A stretch of DNA of 64,000 nt from Nissolia schottii (GCA_003254905.1 QANU01043519.1:44673-108672); one strand, 5' to 3'. Numbered from the stretch's first letter, positions 36,992-50,709 are shown. A program made the numbers and translations. Notes: generated by a model from the letters alone, not told the origin.

Positions 36992-39900
36992 GGCATAGGA
37001 AGGGAGAAAAATGTCCAACACGTGTTACTTTTTGAGGTCATGAGTGATATAAATTCTTTGGGGTGGGAAATTTCATATTTTAGACATGAAAATTAAACCA
37101 TTGAATATGTGTGTAATGTTTGCAAATAGAAAAATTCTTCAGTGCTATTAGAGTAAGAGAAAAAATCTTGTTCTATTTTATTCACTACTTAACAATTATT
37201 TGGGTTCGCTTGCCCATTCTTTCTTGGTGCTATTAAGGTTTCCTCCACCCTATTATTGAGTAAAGAAATTAACTCATTTGAACTTTAACAAACTTGTCCT
37301 CCTAATTAATTAATGTCTTTTTTAAGAATCAAATTGAGGTACTCTCAATAAAGTTGTAATGTGTCTTTATCACTACATCAACACATTGTTGCTAAAATTG
37401 TTGTCATTTGCACAAGGGTTTTGTTCCCAACTTGCTCATTGTTAGTATGGCCTACTTAATTTGTATACTTCTGTGAATTAAAATGTTATTCAGCATAACT
37501 CTCACTCAAATTCAGAACTAGGATTAGTTAAAATCTAGTGAATTCTGCAATTAAAAGGGAAAACAAATTAAAATTTACAGACATCTCTGAATTTATTGAA
37601 TGCTTATAATCAAAAATATTTATTTTTTGTCGTAAAATATTTATAGATGATGATTAACTATTAAGAGCAGTTAGAAATTGAACTTAATCATTATGAAACA
37701 TGAAGAAAAGAAACCGGTCGACTAGATGAGTCAATTCTTGTTAGTTATAATTTTGTACTATTATCCAAAAATAATTGACATGTCCAAGATATATAAAATT
37801 CCTACTAAGAATTTTTCCTTATTATGGTTAAGAATGCATAGACGGTGAAGATTGATTACTTTATGAAGTGGAGGATTGGATGGTGTGGATTAATTAGCCC
37901 CTAGAACTTTTATATAGCTGTGATTAATGCTGCACGTGTGATATGGCAAAATCTATCACACCCAAAAATTCAAGTTTGACAGCAATCATAAGCTATTAAG
38001 CTGGAAATGCATTTATGAGATGATACCGATGTGGAGTGCATGACAGAGCCAAAACCAAATTGGGGGGTTATTTCTAGAATGACCAATATACCCTTTTGGA
38101 AGGTTTTAGCTTGTCATTTTGAAAACCATATTTGTAGTCCCTCGATTTTTCAAGTGTAGTCTGAAAGTGCTATGAACTTAAAATTGACACTTTTGGAATG
38201 TTTTGAGCATGATCCTTCTCCTCTTGTTTTGTCCAGCATCCGTCAAGTGGAATAAGAGACAAATGAACTAGACATTTTCTATTTCAGTTACTTTTGATTA
38301 TAGCATAATAGCCATGATCGAGGGGGACAAAACAGAAAAGGTTTCCCTAAGGTTATAATACTGTTTATTTAGGCGAATCATAGATAATTACCATATAATA
38401 ATGTTAGCAACCTTCTTTCATGAGTTAAACCTATATGCACTGTGATCTGATGAAGAAATGACCAAAATAATGGGTCTGAATAGCCTTGATGACCCGAAAA
38501 ACGATCTAACTCAATAATATGTTTGCGGGTTAGTTGGGTCATCACGTCAAATCGAGTTCAACTTGATGAACTCATTTCTTAATCTAGTCAATATAATGAT
38601 GTGGCTATTTGATTATTTTTTTATTAATATTATATATTTTTTACGTTTTTAAATTAATTATGTTTTCTACGAAGTCTCCCTTCCAAACCTTTCTTCACCA
38701 TTCTCTCACTTTATTTGCATTTCACTCTGCCCTACCCACAACCACGCATAGCCGTCGCCTAGGCCATCATTATTCGCCATTCATCCAACCTATATCGCCG
38801 CTTTCCTCTTTTCTTGCTACCAATTGAGGTGTGTCGTCATTTGTTCGTGGGATCTACAAGACCTCATCCCTTGCTGGCAGGAGCAACTATAGCTTCTGAA
38901 AGCTACCGCCACATTGCTTCTTAGATAATGTTACTCACTATAAAAACTTAGGTTTTTTTTGTCACATTACATACATTGTTTCAAGTAATTACTACACATA
39001 TTCACAATTGTAAGTCAATATAAAAGTAGGGATATGGTTTTGTTTTTTGTCTCAATGGAATTACTGGTGTCTGATCTTATTAATTACTAGAAATTTGACT
39101 AATCAAACTAGACCAGGTCGAAATTCTCAAAGTGGATACGAGTTTCTAGTGAGGATATGCATGTTATTTAATAGTTAATTAACCTATACTTTTTTATTTT
39201 CAAAACATTTTATTTCCTTCAACTCGTGTCCACGAAGATTATGCATTTTGGTGATCACTTTAATGCATGCTACAAGAAAAAAGGCATTTAGTGGCAGTTA
39301 AAAATGCAATTTGTGGTGGTTTTGTAACAACCATTAAATCCACCATCGGCAGACATATGACGGCGATTCCATATATTTAGCCACACTTCTACTACGTGCA
39401 GCAAGAGAGTTTTAGTGTCATTTTAGCTTGCAAAAGGTTCTAAAAGGGCATGTGCATGTTGGTCGACCAAGGAAAGGGGAAAAAGGGTTCTCTGAGGGTG
39501 GAGGCGTGATTTTAGTGCAATTACCATAATAACCTTAAAAATCATAATACATTTCATTTTTTTTTTTAATGTGCTGCATCGTACACTAAACTTAACATAT
39601 AAGCCGGGTGCATTTTAGCATTTGCCACGTATTTTAATATACCATATTTTTATCAAACAAAACTTACTTATCATCTTACTTATTAACTTGCTAGCTAAAT
39701 TTTTATGTACAAAATATAAGTAAAATGTACAAAAATAAAAAATAAAAAATAAAATCTTACTAATTGTTTTTGCGATATATATTCCGACAGGCATGTGTAT
39801 ACCCTAGCTAGCTAGCCAATGAAAGTTACGTTAAAAAGTTTCAACTGCAAACAGAAAAGAGAATTAAATACATGATGAGTTGGGAGAGTTTTGTGATTCA

Positions 39901-42900
39901 ATGATTGACGAAAGTGAGAGTGGATAGAGAAGGTACTTGACATTAGATGCATGAAAGAAGAAGATGGCATTACGAATGAATTTGCCATTTGGCATCTGAC
40001 ATATAATATGACAGGCTGTTACAACCTTGACACAGTTTGACTATTCAACTTTTCAATTCAAGTCCATTTCATCGACGGAGACCTAGCACCTGCATGCATG
40101 CGCCATTTCGCCATCACCTAGCTAACCCTACGGTTTTTATAGCCATTTTTTTCTTTTAATTATTAGGAGCTTATTAAAGGTTAGTGTGCCTTTACAGAAC
40201 ACTTCGTGTCTGTGAAGTATTGAATAAAAATAGATAAAATAATATTGAGATTTTACAAAGACGATGGTAATTATGGTGGCGTATGAATTCTAGCAGCAAG
40301 GTGAATGGTAGAGGTAAACCGAAGAAAAATAAGTAAATAAAAAAAGGAGAAAAAGATGCAATGCAGTGAGTTGTTTGACCAAAAAAGAGACTGCAAGCCA
40401 AAAAGCAAATAAGAGGTGCAGGAGTTAACATAGGTAATGGGATAGTTGGCAAGGTGTATTTATATTTTAACCTAAATAAATTAATTTTATAAAAGTAATG
40501 GGATTTTTATTTTTATTTTTTTTTCTTTTCGAACCAGGTCGGGTTAGATCGGTTCGGTGTGGACCCAAGGAAAACAGGTTCCGCCACGTGGCGGGTCCAC
40601 GTGTGACGCCACGTCAGCGACGTTAACTAACACATCATCGCCGTCCATCACCCATCGTCCACAAGGACCAAAATCAAATTTTCATATTTTACAGGGACTA
40701 AAACTTATCATAATGGACTAAAACTAAATTTTTTCATATTACAGAGACTAAAAACTTAATTAACCATATATATATAAAGTACTTTAGAGTATCAATCAAA
40801 CCTTTTGAAACATCTCAATGTTGATGGTCAGATAGTGGGGGTCTTCAGTAAGACAACTTGTGAGTAATGCTCGAGCAAAATGAAAGATGCACCAATGGCA
40901 ATAGCCAAAGGTGAGATGGTCAAAGCTCTTACTAAGTGAATGAGAGGAACCATTAGGAGGGGCACTAGAGTTTCTTCGATAAAGCTACCAAGGTCGAGGT
41001 TGGAGTTTCTCCGTTGAGGAATACAACAAGTATTCTAGTGTTGTGTGTGGTGTTAGCCATGAAAAGGCTCATGATACCATGAAGACGTTTTGAATAAAAA
41101 AATGGGTTGCACTCAAGTGTGAGTCATATCATAGAGTTTATTCAATAGGAAAAATAGATTACAAATGATCGCTTATTGATAAGAACGAAATAAGAGATAA
41201 ACCTAACCATGACAAATATTTGAATTTAAACATTTAAAAGTAAACTTAATCTAAATCTTAACTAATGGTGTTTTTTCTCTATCAATTCTTAACCCAAGTT
41301 TCCTAGGTTGCACTTCTTTTATGGTTACCGACAAGGTACTTACTGATGGATTTTTAGTGTTGATGAAGTCGTCAGTGTTCGAAAACTCCATCAATAATTA
41401 AATAAAATTTGCCAATAAATTTGTTGGCTTACCACGTATTTCTTGTTGTGTCTTTTGACCAACATTATCACGCTTTAACCCTCTAAGGAAGCCCTTTGGC
41501 AAATCATGTTCACTGTTTACCAGTTTGGTTTTGGATGGGAAGGGAGGAGAAGGCTTATGAAAATTATGCCTTGTCCACGAGTTTTAATTTTTTGGAGGGG
41601 AAGACAATTGATGTTTTTATTGACCCTCAAAATCCTTCAAAATCCTCATTTTATAGTTTTCCAAATTGGGAAATTTTAATTGAATATATCCTTTTATCTT
41701 TATTAAAACTTTTAAATACCAATTTTACCATTCAATTAAACATGTTAATATATTCAATTATTATAATAAAGGATACAATTAAAAAAAAACAACATTGTAA
41801 GTTATTTGTTTCCTTCCTCTTGAGTATTTTCAACTCGTGAATATGGGTAAGATAAAACCTTTTAAATCCTCTCATTCATTTGTCTTTCATTCCCCCCTCA
41901 AATTTTCTTGATGTTTTCTCTTCCCTTTTCTTCTAAACTCATGAACATAGCATCTGTCTAGTCCCTGCTTTCAGTTGAGGCCGAAACATCTTTAATCACC
42001 ATTCATCCACAATTTAATCCTTAATCTTCTTCCTTAGCAAATTTTAGTACTAACCATATTATAAGCACTAAATGCACCCCCGTTTTTTAGGATATGGAGA
42101 TGCACACAAAATGAAAATCATGTGACATCCATGTTCCAAAAGCCATATTTAATCACAATTTAACATGGGCATATGAGGAACCGGTCGTGGAGATGAACAC
42201 ACACTGCTACACATACTCTATGGTCCATCAATTTAAATCCCTTAAATGTGTCATGATTGGAGTGGAGCCCTTCCTTAGGTTCGAAATCTTATTTTCATCC
42301 ACACCTAACAATATTTTTTTAGAGTAAATAAAAGTTAAGTTGAATTCGATAATAGTTATCTCATCAGAGTCAGAGCATGTCTCTAAGTTCTTTGAACATT
42401 TAAGGATGCATTTACAAATCATTCACTTAAGTGATTCTCACATTGACATTTAAAATCGCACTCACATCCTTTTGAAATAGAAAAAGTTCCTTACCAATTG
42501 TACTCCATCTTTGGCCCACGCCTAACAATGTGATCCATACATATTTCTTTTCGGTTAAATTCAAAAATAGCTAAAAGGACAATGATTCTTTGTATACAGG
42601 TCGACCTTGCAATTAAGAGCAACAGTTGGATCCACCAATGTATAGAAACTTCTCTAGTACATGGATTTTGGACATTCTTCTCATGTACATTCAATAAATC
42701 AGCATAGCCCACAAAGCAAAGAAATTTAATTGAGACTACTATATGTCTTTGAAAGCTTATGGATGAGAATTGAGGAACCATCCACTTTTATTGTCCTTTA
42801 GCCAACATTTTATGAAGACTAAGTACATATTTTTAGTGGTCATCCTATGTATTGATAAGAACATGAAAAATAAACCCATTATGTTATTTGACATGCATTA

Positions 42901-45900
42901 ATGGCTTCTCATGGCCTCATCCTCTCTTAGCTCTCAATTATTGGTCCATAAAATACTATAGTTAGATGATTGAGTGGAAACTTGGTAGGAGAAGGATCAC
43001 TTTCAATCCAGAGAAGCTTGCATTGTGCAAAATTCTTAACTAGTCACGATTTAACTTGTAGGGTATTGTATTGATATACAAAGATTTTGAAGCAATTAGA
43101 ATGGTGTTTGGTTTCTATTTTCATTTTTTTTATTTTAGTTTTAATCACAAAAACGTCATGTTTTCAATCAGTTTAAAATTGAAAAATAGAAAATAGAAGC
43201 ACAAACTAAACAGGTTTTATGATTTCATTTTTCATATGAGAATTCATTCTTCTTTCTAACCAATTCAAATAAGATGAATCAAGGTTTTTCTCCTTGTATT
43301 TTTTTAATATATTGTGTATTATATATATTTGGATTTTTTTTATTATTAGCTTTCAATTTCACCCGCATGTTTTGTGAAACTTGAATTCTTTTTCACTTAG
43401 CATTATTTTTAATTAATTAATTAAGTTATTGATCATAATTTATGATCAATTCATAATACTATAAGAGGACATGTCGCTTGTAATCAAACTTGATAGGAGC
43501 AAGACAGGGAAAGATTTGAAGAGGTTGGGTGGTTTAATCGTTTTCCATTCGAGTGGCGGTGACCCATTGACACTTTTGATAGGGCCAGGCCTTGCGGATT
43601 TGATTTTGATATCGATTATACATTAGATGTGTTATATGTAGTAGCCAGCTGCATGTCTTGGTGATCACAAAATCAATAAAGTCTTGGTGATCACAAAATT
43701 AAAAATGATGAAACAGATTTAGCATTTACAATTTTTCTTTCATTTATTAGGGACTAGAGTTTAGGGATCTCACTTTAAAATATCAAAATTCCTTTTTATG
43801 TCTAGATTGGGTCTTGTGTTTCTTATTTTACAAAATATCGAACCCATCCTTTTATTGAATTGAATTAGTGTGAAATATGACGTGAAAAAAATGTGTGAAA
43901 TGTATCGCAAAAAGTGGATAGTGGATAATGAATAATGATAATATAGGTTAGGGTGATTGTGCGATATGACTCAATTATCTCAATTGGCAAGAGTTTATTT
44001 CATTAGGTTTGAGTTTTAAAAGTTTGACTTGGTACGCCTTTTGGGTTGGATGTGAGGTGTTTTGCTTAAATTCAACTTGACTTTACGAAATATTAGTTTA
44101 TATGTGAAAATTTAACATAAATTTTTGACAAATTTTTATCTATATGTATTATTGACAAATTTTCGACGAAAATTCTAGAAAAAATAAAAGTTGATCCACG
44201 AAAATAACCAACAACAAAGGACAAAATATGTTGGCACCTTTTGGCGCTATGAAGTATCAAAAGTTTATAGACGGATACACAAACGATTTATAGAGTACTT
44301 TTTATTATTATTTTATATGTAATACTACAAAAAATTTCATCGGCATGAATATATATAAGTTTTAGTGTCGCTAAAAGTTAGGGTATTTGTATGAACTTTT
44401 GTTTGTTGGTATTTTAATTATTATATACCATTAATGTAAAAATAATTTAGAGTTTAAGATTTAGGATATAAAAGAGTTTTACATTGTTCTCTAATAATGT
44501 ATTTTTTTATGTGAGACTTTTTAAATAGTAGGTGTGGTAGTAGATCACTTTTCTTGATATAACAATACGTAATCTAAGCTATTATACAAAGAGAGTTCAA
44601 AAAATTTACTTTAGGTATCTCTTAATTGGGATAAAGTTTTATTTTAGGTTTGAACCTAATATTGTGAATATTTCGTACTAAACAAATTATGAGTGTGTTT
44701 GAAAAAACTGTAAAATTAAACTTATGTCAATAATCACTTATTTCAATAATTATTTTTTTATATAATCAATTACATGCGAATTAATTTAAGTTTGAATAAT
44801 TCAACAAAAAGGTAATTTTAACATAATTTTTTTGTTTAAATTGTATAAAAAAATCTTTTTTGTATGATAAATTATTAAAAAGGGATATATATACACACAC
44901 AACTCAAATTCATTTTTTGTTTTAAATTTACGAGTGACAATCATTCAAATATAAGAAGATATCAATACTCTCATATAAACTTGGATATCAAAGGAAGAAC
45001 CTATATATATATATATGTGTGTGTGTGTGATATTTTATTTATATTATACAATATTTTATACTTAGGGTCAAATTGATAAAATCCTGGAGAAATTTTTTTT
45101 TTTTTGTAGAAATAAAAGCAAAACAACTTTTTGATGTAGATTGTCCAAACATCAGGTGCTGGTTCCACTAACCAAAAATTTCATTACAAAAATTATTGCT
45201 TATTTTTTCGTCTTTTACCATACATCTTCCATTTCACCACTACTTCCTTTGTATGTGCTGCTTCGGCTACGCTCTCTTTTTTTTTATAGTAAAAAAGTAA
45301 AAATTTCTTAATAAATTCATATTTTGTTATTTTATTATATTCCCTAAAATATCTCTCCAATCACCCTCCTTACACCTACTGTTTATACACATTATCGACA
45401 CACATGGTCCACAATTAACCCATACAGGAGGCCCATAGTCTAATAAAGTAAATTCATTTGGTTGTAAAAATTCTAAGGGTTGTCTAACAAATGTCCGATT
45501 ACGAGGCTTAAAATAAAATATGTTAAGATTTCTGATACTTTTAATATATTGAAATTTTTATAAAAAATTTTAATACATTTTTTTCTTATTAATTACTTAA
45601 TAAGTGTTTTTAGCCTACTAATTAGCAAAACCCAAATTCTAAATCTAGGTCGCGTTTTACTAAAATATTTCTTTTTGGGTCTTGTCGTGAAAAAGGGCCT
45701 CAGGCCTAAAACTACAAAGCAGAGCCAACATTTTTTCAAGACCAACATGAAACTACCCAAGTTTCTGTCTAACGAAGCCCAACAAAATAGATCAACCCGG
45801 TTTAAGAGCAAGCAACATCAAATTCAAACCCATTCCACTTCCATTCCATTCCATGGATAAAGAAGAGTATTTAACAGCTGAAAAATTCAACATTTTTGAA

Positions 45901-46364
45901 TTGAGTAATGCTTTAAGGACTTAACAAATTAATCTACAAATCAATATATTCATTCTTATGAATAACTCTTGGTAGACAAAACATGGAACAAAAACCTAAG
46001 TATCATTCATAAAAATAAATAAATTAATTTGTAAATTAATAAGTTAGATCTTTTAGAAGAAAAAAAATCTTTTGAACTATTGAATAAGCAATGAATTTGT
46101 AGTAGAAAATGGGAAGAAGTGAGAAATCAAGATAGGTTGGAAAGAGCATACAATAAAATAAATATATTAAGACACTAAATTATTACTAAAATCAAAATAG
46201 TGAGAAACATTATTCTCGTAATTATTGTGATGAAGTATTTAATGTTACTCTATCTTCTAACAAGTTCACTTCCCAAAGTTCGAATCCAAATCCTCATCTT
46301 TATAGAAAACTTAGTTGCTAATCACTTGTCCTAACAACTTATTGGTCAAAACACCAAATATTTC
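36992..46364. other. Long gene-poor interval
   Basis: No gene could be supported. Notable points: a CACTA-like degenerate end, CTACAAGAAAAAAGGCATTT, at 39270; a GC-richer CCACGTGGCGGGTCCACGTG stretch with several CACGTG and ACGTG cores at 40580-40620; Mutator-miniature-like phrases (ACAAGGACCAAAA, ACAGGGACTAAAA) at 40660-40760; a 26-bp near-exact tandem repeat, GTCTTGGTGATCACAAAAT, at 43655-43700; and (GT)n after (AT)n near 45010-45030. Frames at 41496-41840 and 42491-42781 resemble no family I know. Confidence 0.4.
43655..43700. repeat. Short tandem repeat, two units of 26 bp
   Basis: GTCTTGGTGATCACAAAAT is repeated 26 bp apart (43655 and 43681). Confidence 0.9.
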
Positions 46365-46907
46365 CTAAGGCACATCCATATCTCGCAAATCCTTCTCCAT
46401 TGTTGGAATCATCAACCAATCATCTAAACAATAATAACTAACATCCAATTCATCCAAAGAAAAAGGCGATTCATTGCTAATCACATTAGAATCTTGTTCC
46501 ATCCCAATACTATTATCTTCTAGAAAAGGGTAATCCAATTTCTCACAAGCCATATTCTCATCTAAGCCTTCAAGAAATCCTAGCCACCAAGTATTATATG
46601 AGGAACCTTGGTTCTTCTTCTCTCCACAATCTCCTTCCAAAGGCTCAGCCAACAAAGAAGGTGAAGTTGTAGACCATGTGGGCCCTGGCAGAGGCATGGC
46701 CTCCAATAAGGGGTAACAATATTGTGCATCCGAGAACATTGAAACACAATTGATTTCACAGTTTGAGATAATGTTGTTACCTGCTTTCACATTGGGCTCT
46801 TCTTTCTCATTGACACAGCATGATGGTGGTGCATGATAAGCAAAATCTCTTCTAGTATCCTCCACTATGTCAAACACAGAATGTTTGGTTCCAATTTCTT
46901 CTTCCAT
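46365..46907 (-). CDS. Acidic protein of unknown function
   Basis: Single open frame of 180 codons with ATG at 46907 in the context TCCATGGAAGAAG, much longer than chance frames here. I do not recognise the family. The product is rich in Asp, Glu, Ser and Asn and poor in basic residues. Visible features: an acidic N-terminus (MEEEIGTKHSVFDIVED), six Cys scattered from 30 to 65, a proline-rich PLPGPTWSTTSPS stretch (about 72-84), an aromatic block, YNTWWLGFLEGLDENMACEK (about 104-123), and an acidic end with SLDELDVSYYCLDDWLMI. No signal peptide or membrane segment. The acidic, aromatic C-terminal block would fit a transcription-activation or protein-docking segment, but that is a guess. A weak TATA-like ATTATACA lies near 47026. 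TIR elements start about 520 bp upstream. Confidence 0.7.
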   Translation of the reverse strand: MEEEIGTKHSVFDIVEDTRRDFAYHAPPSCCVNEKEEPNVKAGNNIISNCEINCVSMFSDAQYCYPLLEAMPLPGPTWSTTSPSLLAEPLEGDCGEKKNQGSSYNTWWLGFLEGLDENMACEKLDYPFLEDNSIGMEQDSNVISNESPFSLDELDVSYYCLDDWLMIPTMEKDLRDMDVP

Positions 46908-47430
46908 GGATCAAATTGTTTCCAATTTCTTAAGGAACTAAATTAATTGCAGCAAGAACAAATTGAATTTTGTGCTGATTGGGAATTTTTGGTAGTTAGC
47001 ACTAGCAAGTGGTGATGGAAGGAGTGTATAATGCACAAAGTGACAACGCTAGAAGTTGGAGGAAAATGGGGGCAGCATGTATAGTGAGTGACACGTATGT
47101 GTCGAATCCACTAGAGACATCAATCCCCCTCTCTTTTTTAAGCATTATGCCCACCCATCTGGTGCTTTTTTTCCCTGCACTATGACTCTGCATCTAAATT
47201 AATAATCAATAAATGTTATTTGTAATAATTTTGAGTGGAACGTTATCTTGACTCACTCATTATTTATTATTGGATGAGATTTAATGGGGATGTGAATCCT
47301 ATTAAAATCTTATTTAATAGTTGATGATGAGTGAATCAAAACAATGTGCAACATAAAATGAGTTTAAATAACACTTCTCATTCGTAATGCCCCATCATGT
47401 TGTAGCTATATAGAAAGGGAAAATTATTTA

Positions 47431-48247
47431 GAGTAAAGTTCTAATTTGATCATTATCATATTACTCATAAGTTAGTTTGGTCTCTAACAAAAAAATAAGG
47501 TTCTCATTAGTTTTTGTCATTTTTAAACATAGGTCAAATCAATTCCTCAAAAGTAGGGTCAAAAGTGAGTCAAAATAGTGTGTGAACTATTTTCAGTTCG
47601 ATTTGTTAATGATTCGATAAACTGAACTCATAAGTCAAGCTTTATCTCAAGATTTCAGTTCATTTTAAAGGGAACCAAGTTTGAATTTGACTATGTTCGA
47701 CCCAGTAGCTCAAGAGCCGGTTCGATACATATATATTTAATTAATTATATATAATAATAATATTTTATACCAACAATAACAAAATTAGGTTATATATTGG
47801 TTATAATCAATGAATGAATTGTATCATCTTTATGATATATAAATCATGTTGTAAATATGATATGCACTTGTTAAAATTTAAAAATTAGATCAGACATCTA
47901 ACATGACAAATACTAATTAAATAAAAAATTCAAGGTTAAATTTAAAAGGTTCAATTTGTATTTTATTTGAACTGATTTGTGAGCTAGCTCAAGCTCATTA
48001 ATTTTTAAGTGAATTGAGTTTCAGCCAAAAAATTTGGCTCGTTTATTAATGAGTTGAGCCGTGAATTGAGTTCATATTAACGATCGAACTGTGGGTTTTT
48101 TTTAAGCTTGAGACAACTCACTTTTATTTCTACTCATAAGTGTTTTTTTTTTTCTTCTAAAAAACGACAAAGACTAATGAATTCTTTTTTGTTAGAGAAT
48201 AAATTGGCTCTTAGTAATTTGGCAGTGACCTAATTAGTCCTTTACTC
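47431..48247. mobile_element. TIR element of 817 bp (Mutator- or hAT-like), upstream of the acidic-protein gene
   Basis: The ends form imperfect inverted repeats of about 95 bp. The left runs GAGTAAAGTTCTAATTTG then GGTCTCTAACAAAAAAATAAGG; the right, reverse-complemented, runs GAGTAAAGGACTAATTAGG then TTCTCTAACAAAAAAGAATTC. Flanks carry a perfect 8-bp duplication, ATTATTTA (47423-47430 and 48248-48255). The core (47580-48120) repeats phrases such as GAGCTAGCTCAAGCTC and GAATTGAGTT. No transposase. The terminal G and long TIR suggest Mutator; the 8-bp duplication would also fit hAT. Confidence 0.82.
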
Positions 48248-48819
48248 ATTATTTAGTAACTGTTGCGAATATTTTTTGGAATTATTAACCATTCAGCTAC
48301 AACTGCAATTGGGCTGTCTTGATCTCATGCATACTGAGTCCTACAATTGGGTTTACAAGGCCCAAGATTTCAAGTATACACTTCAGTTGGTATGATGGAT
48401 ATCATGAACTATTTTGATAAAAACCAAAACCACTAAACTAATTTTTCACTGTCCAAAAATATATAAAAGAACCAATTTCTCAGTGTTGACAATTGTAGGT
48501 TATGGATTGGATATTTTGGTTAAAGGTAGGTTCTGATTTCTTTATTTTTTTCTTTTTGCACCTAATGTAGGTTCTAAATTCATTCCTTGAGCATTTCTTG
48601 AACCATCACTTCTATTTGAACATTTTGCCTATGAGGTAGTATGTAAGGCTTGTACATCACTAGCTTATCCCCTTCTATGAGTGGGATTGCATTACTGTTG
48701 AGTCTCTTTGGTTGCAGGCCTTTTAGTTGAGTCAAAAAAACCTATATTTCTAAGTGTGGGGTTCCGAAGAACTAGTTTTGGTTCCATGTTTTGTGGAAGT
48801 TGATAATGTGTTTAATTAG
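48248..48819. other. Intergenic spacer between two TIR elements
   Basis: About 570 bp with no gene or repeat recognised. Confidence 0.5.
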
Positions 48820-49331
48820 TTATAATGTTCATTTTGGTAATTAAAAGTATAAGTCCAAGTCACCTTAGTTATTCAAGTTGAAATTTTGACTTTTTGATAT
48901 CTGAAATTGTAAGTTACAGGTCAAATTAGTTCATCAGTTCATTAACATTATTGTCTTGGCATATTTTTGCTTATTTTTCACATTAAATGAAAATGTAATA
49001 ACAGCTAAGGCACTGTGGCACCACTAAAAGGCTAAAAATGTGGTTATGGCGACATTTAGATCTACAAATCTCAGTTGCTATTACAACTTCATTTGCAATC
49101 GTAAATGCTCACACAATCTTATATGTGGTTTTTGTGCTGCCACAACTCATCTGTAGTTCTAGTCATTGTTACAATTTTATTTAATGTGACAAATCAATAT
49201 GTAATGATAATGAACTAGGAGACTAATTTGACCTACAACTAAAAATTTCAATAATTAAAAAGTCAAATCTTGAATTTTAATAACAAAAGTGACTTGATCT
49301 TCACTTGCAATGATAAAAATGAGCATTACCC
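48820..49331. mobile_element. Mutator-like miniature element, 512 bp
   Basis: Imperfect inverted ends of about 110 bp: the left has TAATGTTCATTTTGGTAATT ... AAGTCACCTTAGTTATT ... TTTGACTTTTT ... AGGTCAAATTAGT; the right, reverse-complemented, has GGGTAATGCTCATTTTTATC ... AAGTCACTTTTGTTATT ... TTTGACTTTTT ... AGGTCAAATTAGT. A 10-bp direct duplication, GTTTAATTAG, flanks it (48810-48819 and 49332-49341), within the 8-11 bp Mutator range. Non-coding core. Confidence 0.85.
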
Positions 49332-49341
49332 GTTTAATTAG

Positions 49342-50709
49342 GTTTTCCCTGTTGATGTTGGACCTGAATGGTAAACACTTGTGCTATATTGTATTGGTTT
49401 GGGATAATCTTTTAAGGTGATGAAATGGGGTTTGCAAAGGCTTGGATAGTTGTGGCAGTGGCATAAGGGAGGTGGTGGTGGTGACGAATCAACTAGAGAG
49501 AGATTTCACATAGAGAGAGAGTAAAAGAAAATGAGAAAGAAGAGGGGCATCACGAGGTGTTAAACTTTAGTCTTACTAACAAATTCTTTCGTCAATAAGG
49601 TAAAAAAAATTAAGATGTGACAAATTTTTCTCTAAAAATAAAAAATTTAAATATCGACAAAAAGATCTGTGGGCAATATCGTAAACGACTTAAAAAAATA
49701 TTTATATATATGTAATTAGTACAGACAAAAATTTTCATCAATAAAAATTTGAGGGTATACATTTTGTGCCAAAGGGCACCACTTGGTACCGACGGTTAAC
49801 ATTTATGTCACTTGCCGCGATTATTTTTTAGGTCAGATTCATTTCTTTACTTCCAATTGATTATCCTTCAAAATTTTTGTCGGACAAAAATTTGTTGAGA
49901 AAGTTGGTTGGTATATCGCTAATTTGAATGAATATAATTCTGACACACCAATTAAAAATATTTAACATTATTCTATAAACAAATAGAACTAATTAATATT
50001 GTGGTGAATTTGCTTTTACAAAATCCAGATAAGTGTTTGCTGTCTTAGTATGTAGAACAGCAAGAGAGCATGAACCTTCTTACTTGTTCTGATCCATGAC
50101 ACATACGATGCCCCCAACGTGCCTTGAAGCCTGGTACCACTTGCAAGTTGCAACCTTAATTTCTATCTCAAAAACTAGATGAAGGGATATGGTTATTACA
50201 CGGCACATGAATTCAAACAATAAACAATTGCACACACAACAACCAATAACAAGACACAATTTGATGATACCAATATTATTTTGACCTGGATGCAGCATGT
50301 GTGACAGTGTGGGATATGGTGAACTTTTTCATGTGTTTGTTTGGGACAAAATTGGCTCATTAGTTCAAAGTTTAGGGTCCTTCACGTGGGGCAGTTCTTA
50401 GTGCTTCTTTTGAATTTTTTATTTTTTTTTATTTTTTTAATGATTTCTTTTGACCTTTTAAATAGAGCGGACAATATTGGAGAATTTTATTATTTGCAAT
50501 GCTTTATTTTTCCTTTTTTCACTTAAAAGATGGTTCAATAAGTGACTTATTAACTCACTCAATTCTTTTTTTCTCTGAAAAATTGTTAGGCAATTTTACT
50601 TTGTGGAGTGATGGTCAAGTAAAATTACTCTCAGAGTTATTTTTAAGATTCAAACTCTTAACATTAAAGGTAAAGTTATCCAGTTAACGTTATGGCTCAA
50701 CCGGTGATT
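49342..50709. other. Intergenic DNA
   Basis: No gene seen. Phrases such as GACAAAAATTTTC and its complement near 49640-49890 resemble CACTA subterminal motifs, but no terminus is present. Confidence 0.4.

Noticed and set aside
39268-39540. Full CACTA element at the CTACAAGAAAAAAGGC site
   Set aside because: Only a degenerate single end is visible; no partner terminus or coding sequence.
41496-41840. 114-codon plus-strand frame
   Set aside because: No family resemblance; the second half is low-complexity Leu/Ile/Lys from AT-rich DNA.
42491-42781. 96-codon minus-strand frame
   Set aside because: No recognised motif and no neighbouring exon; likely chance.
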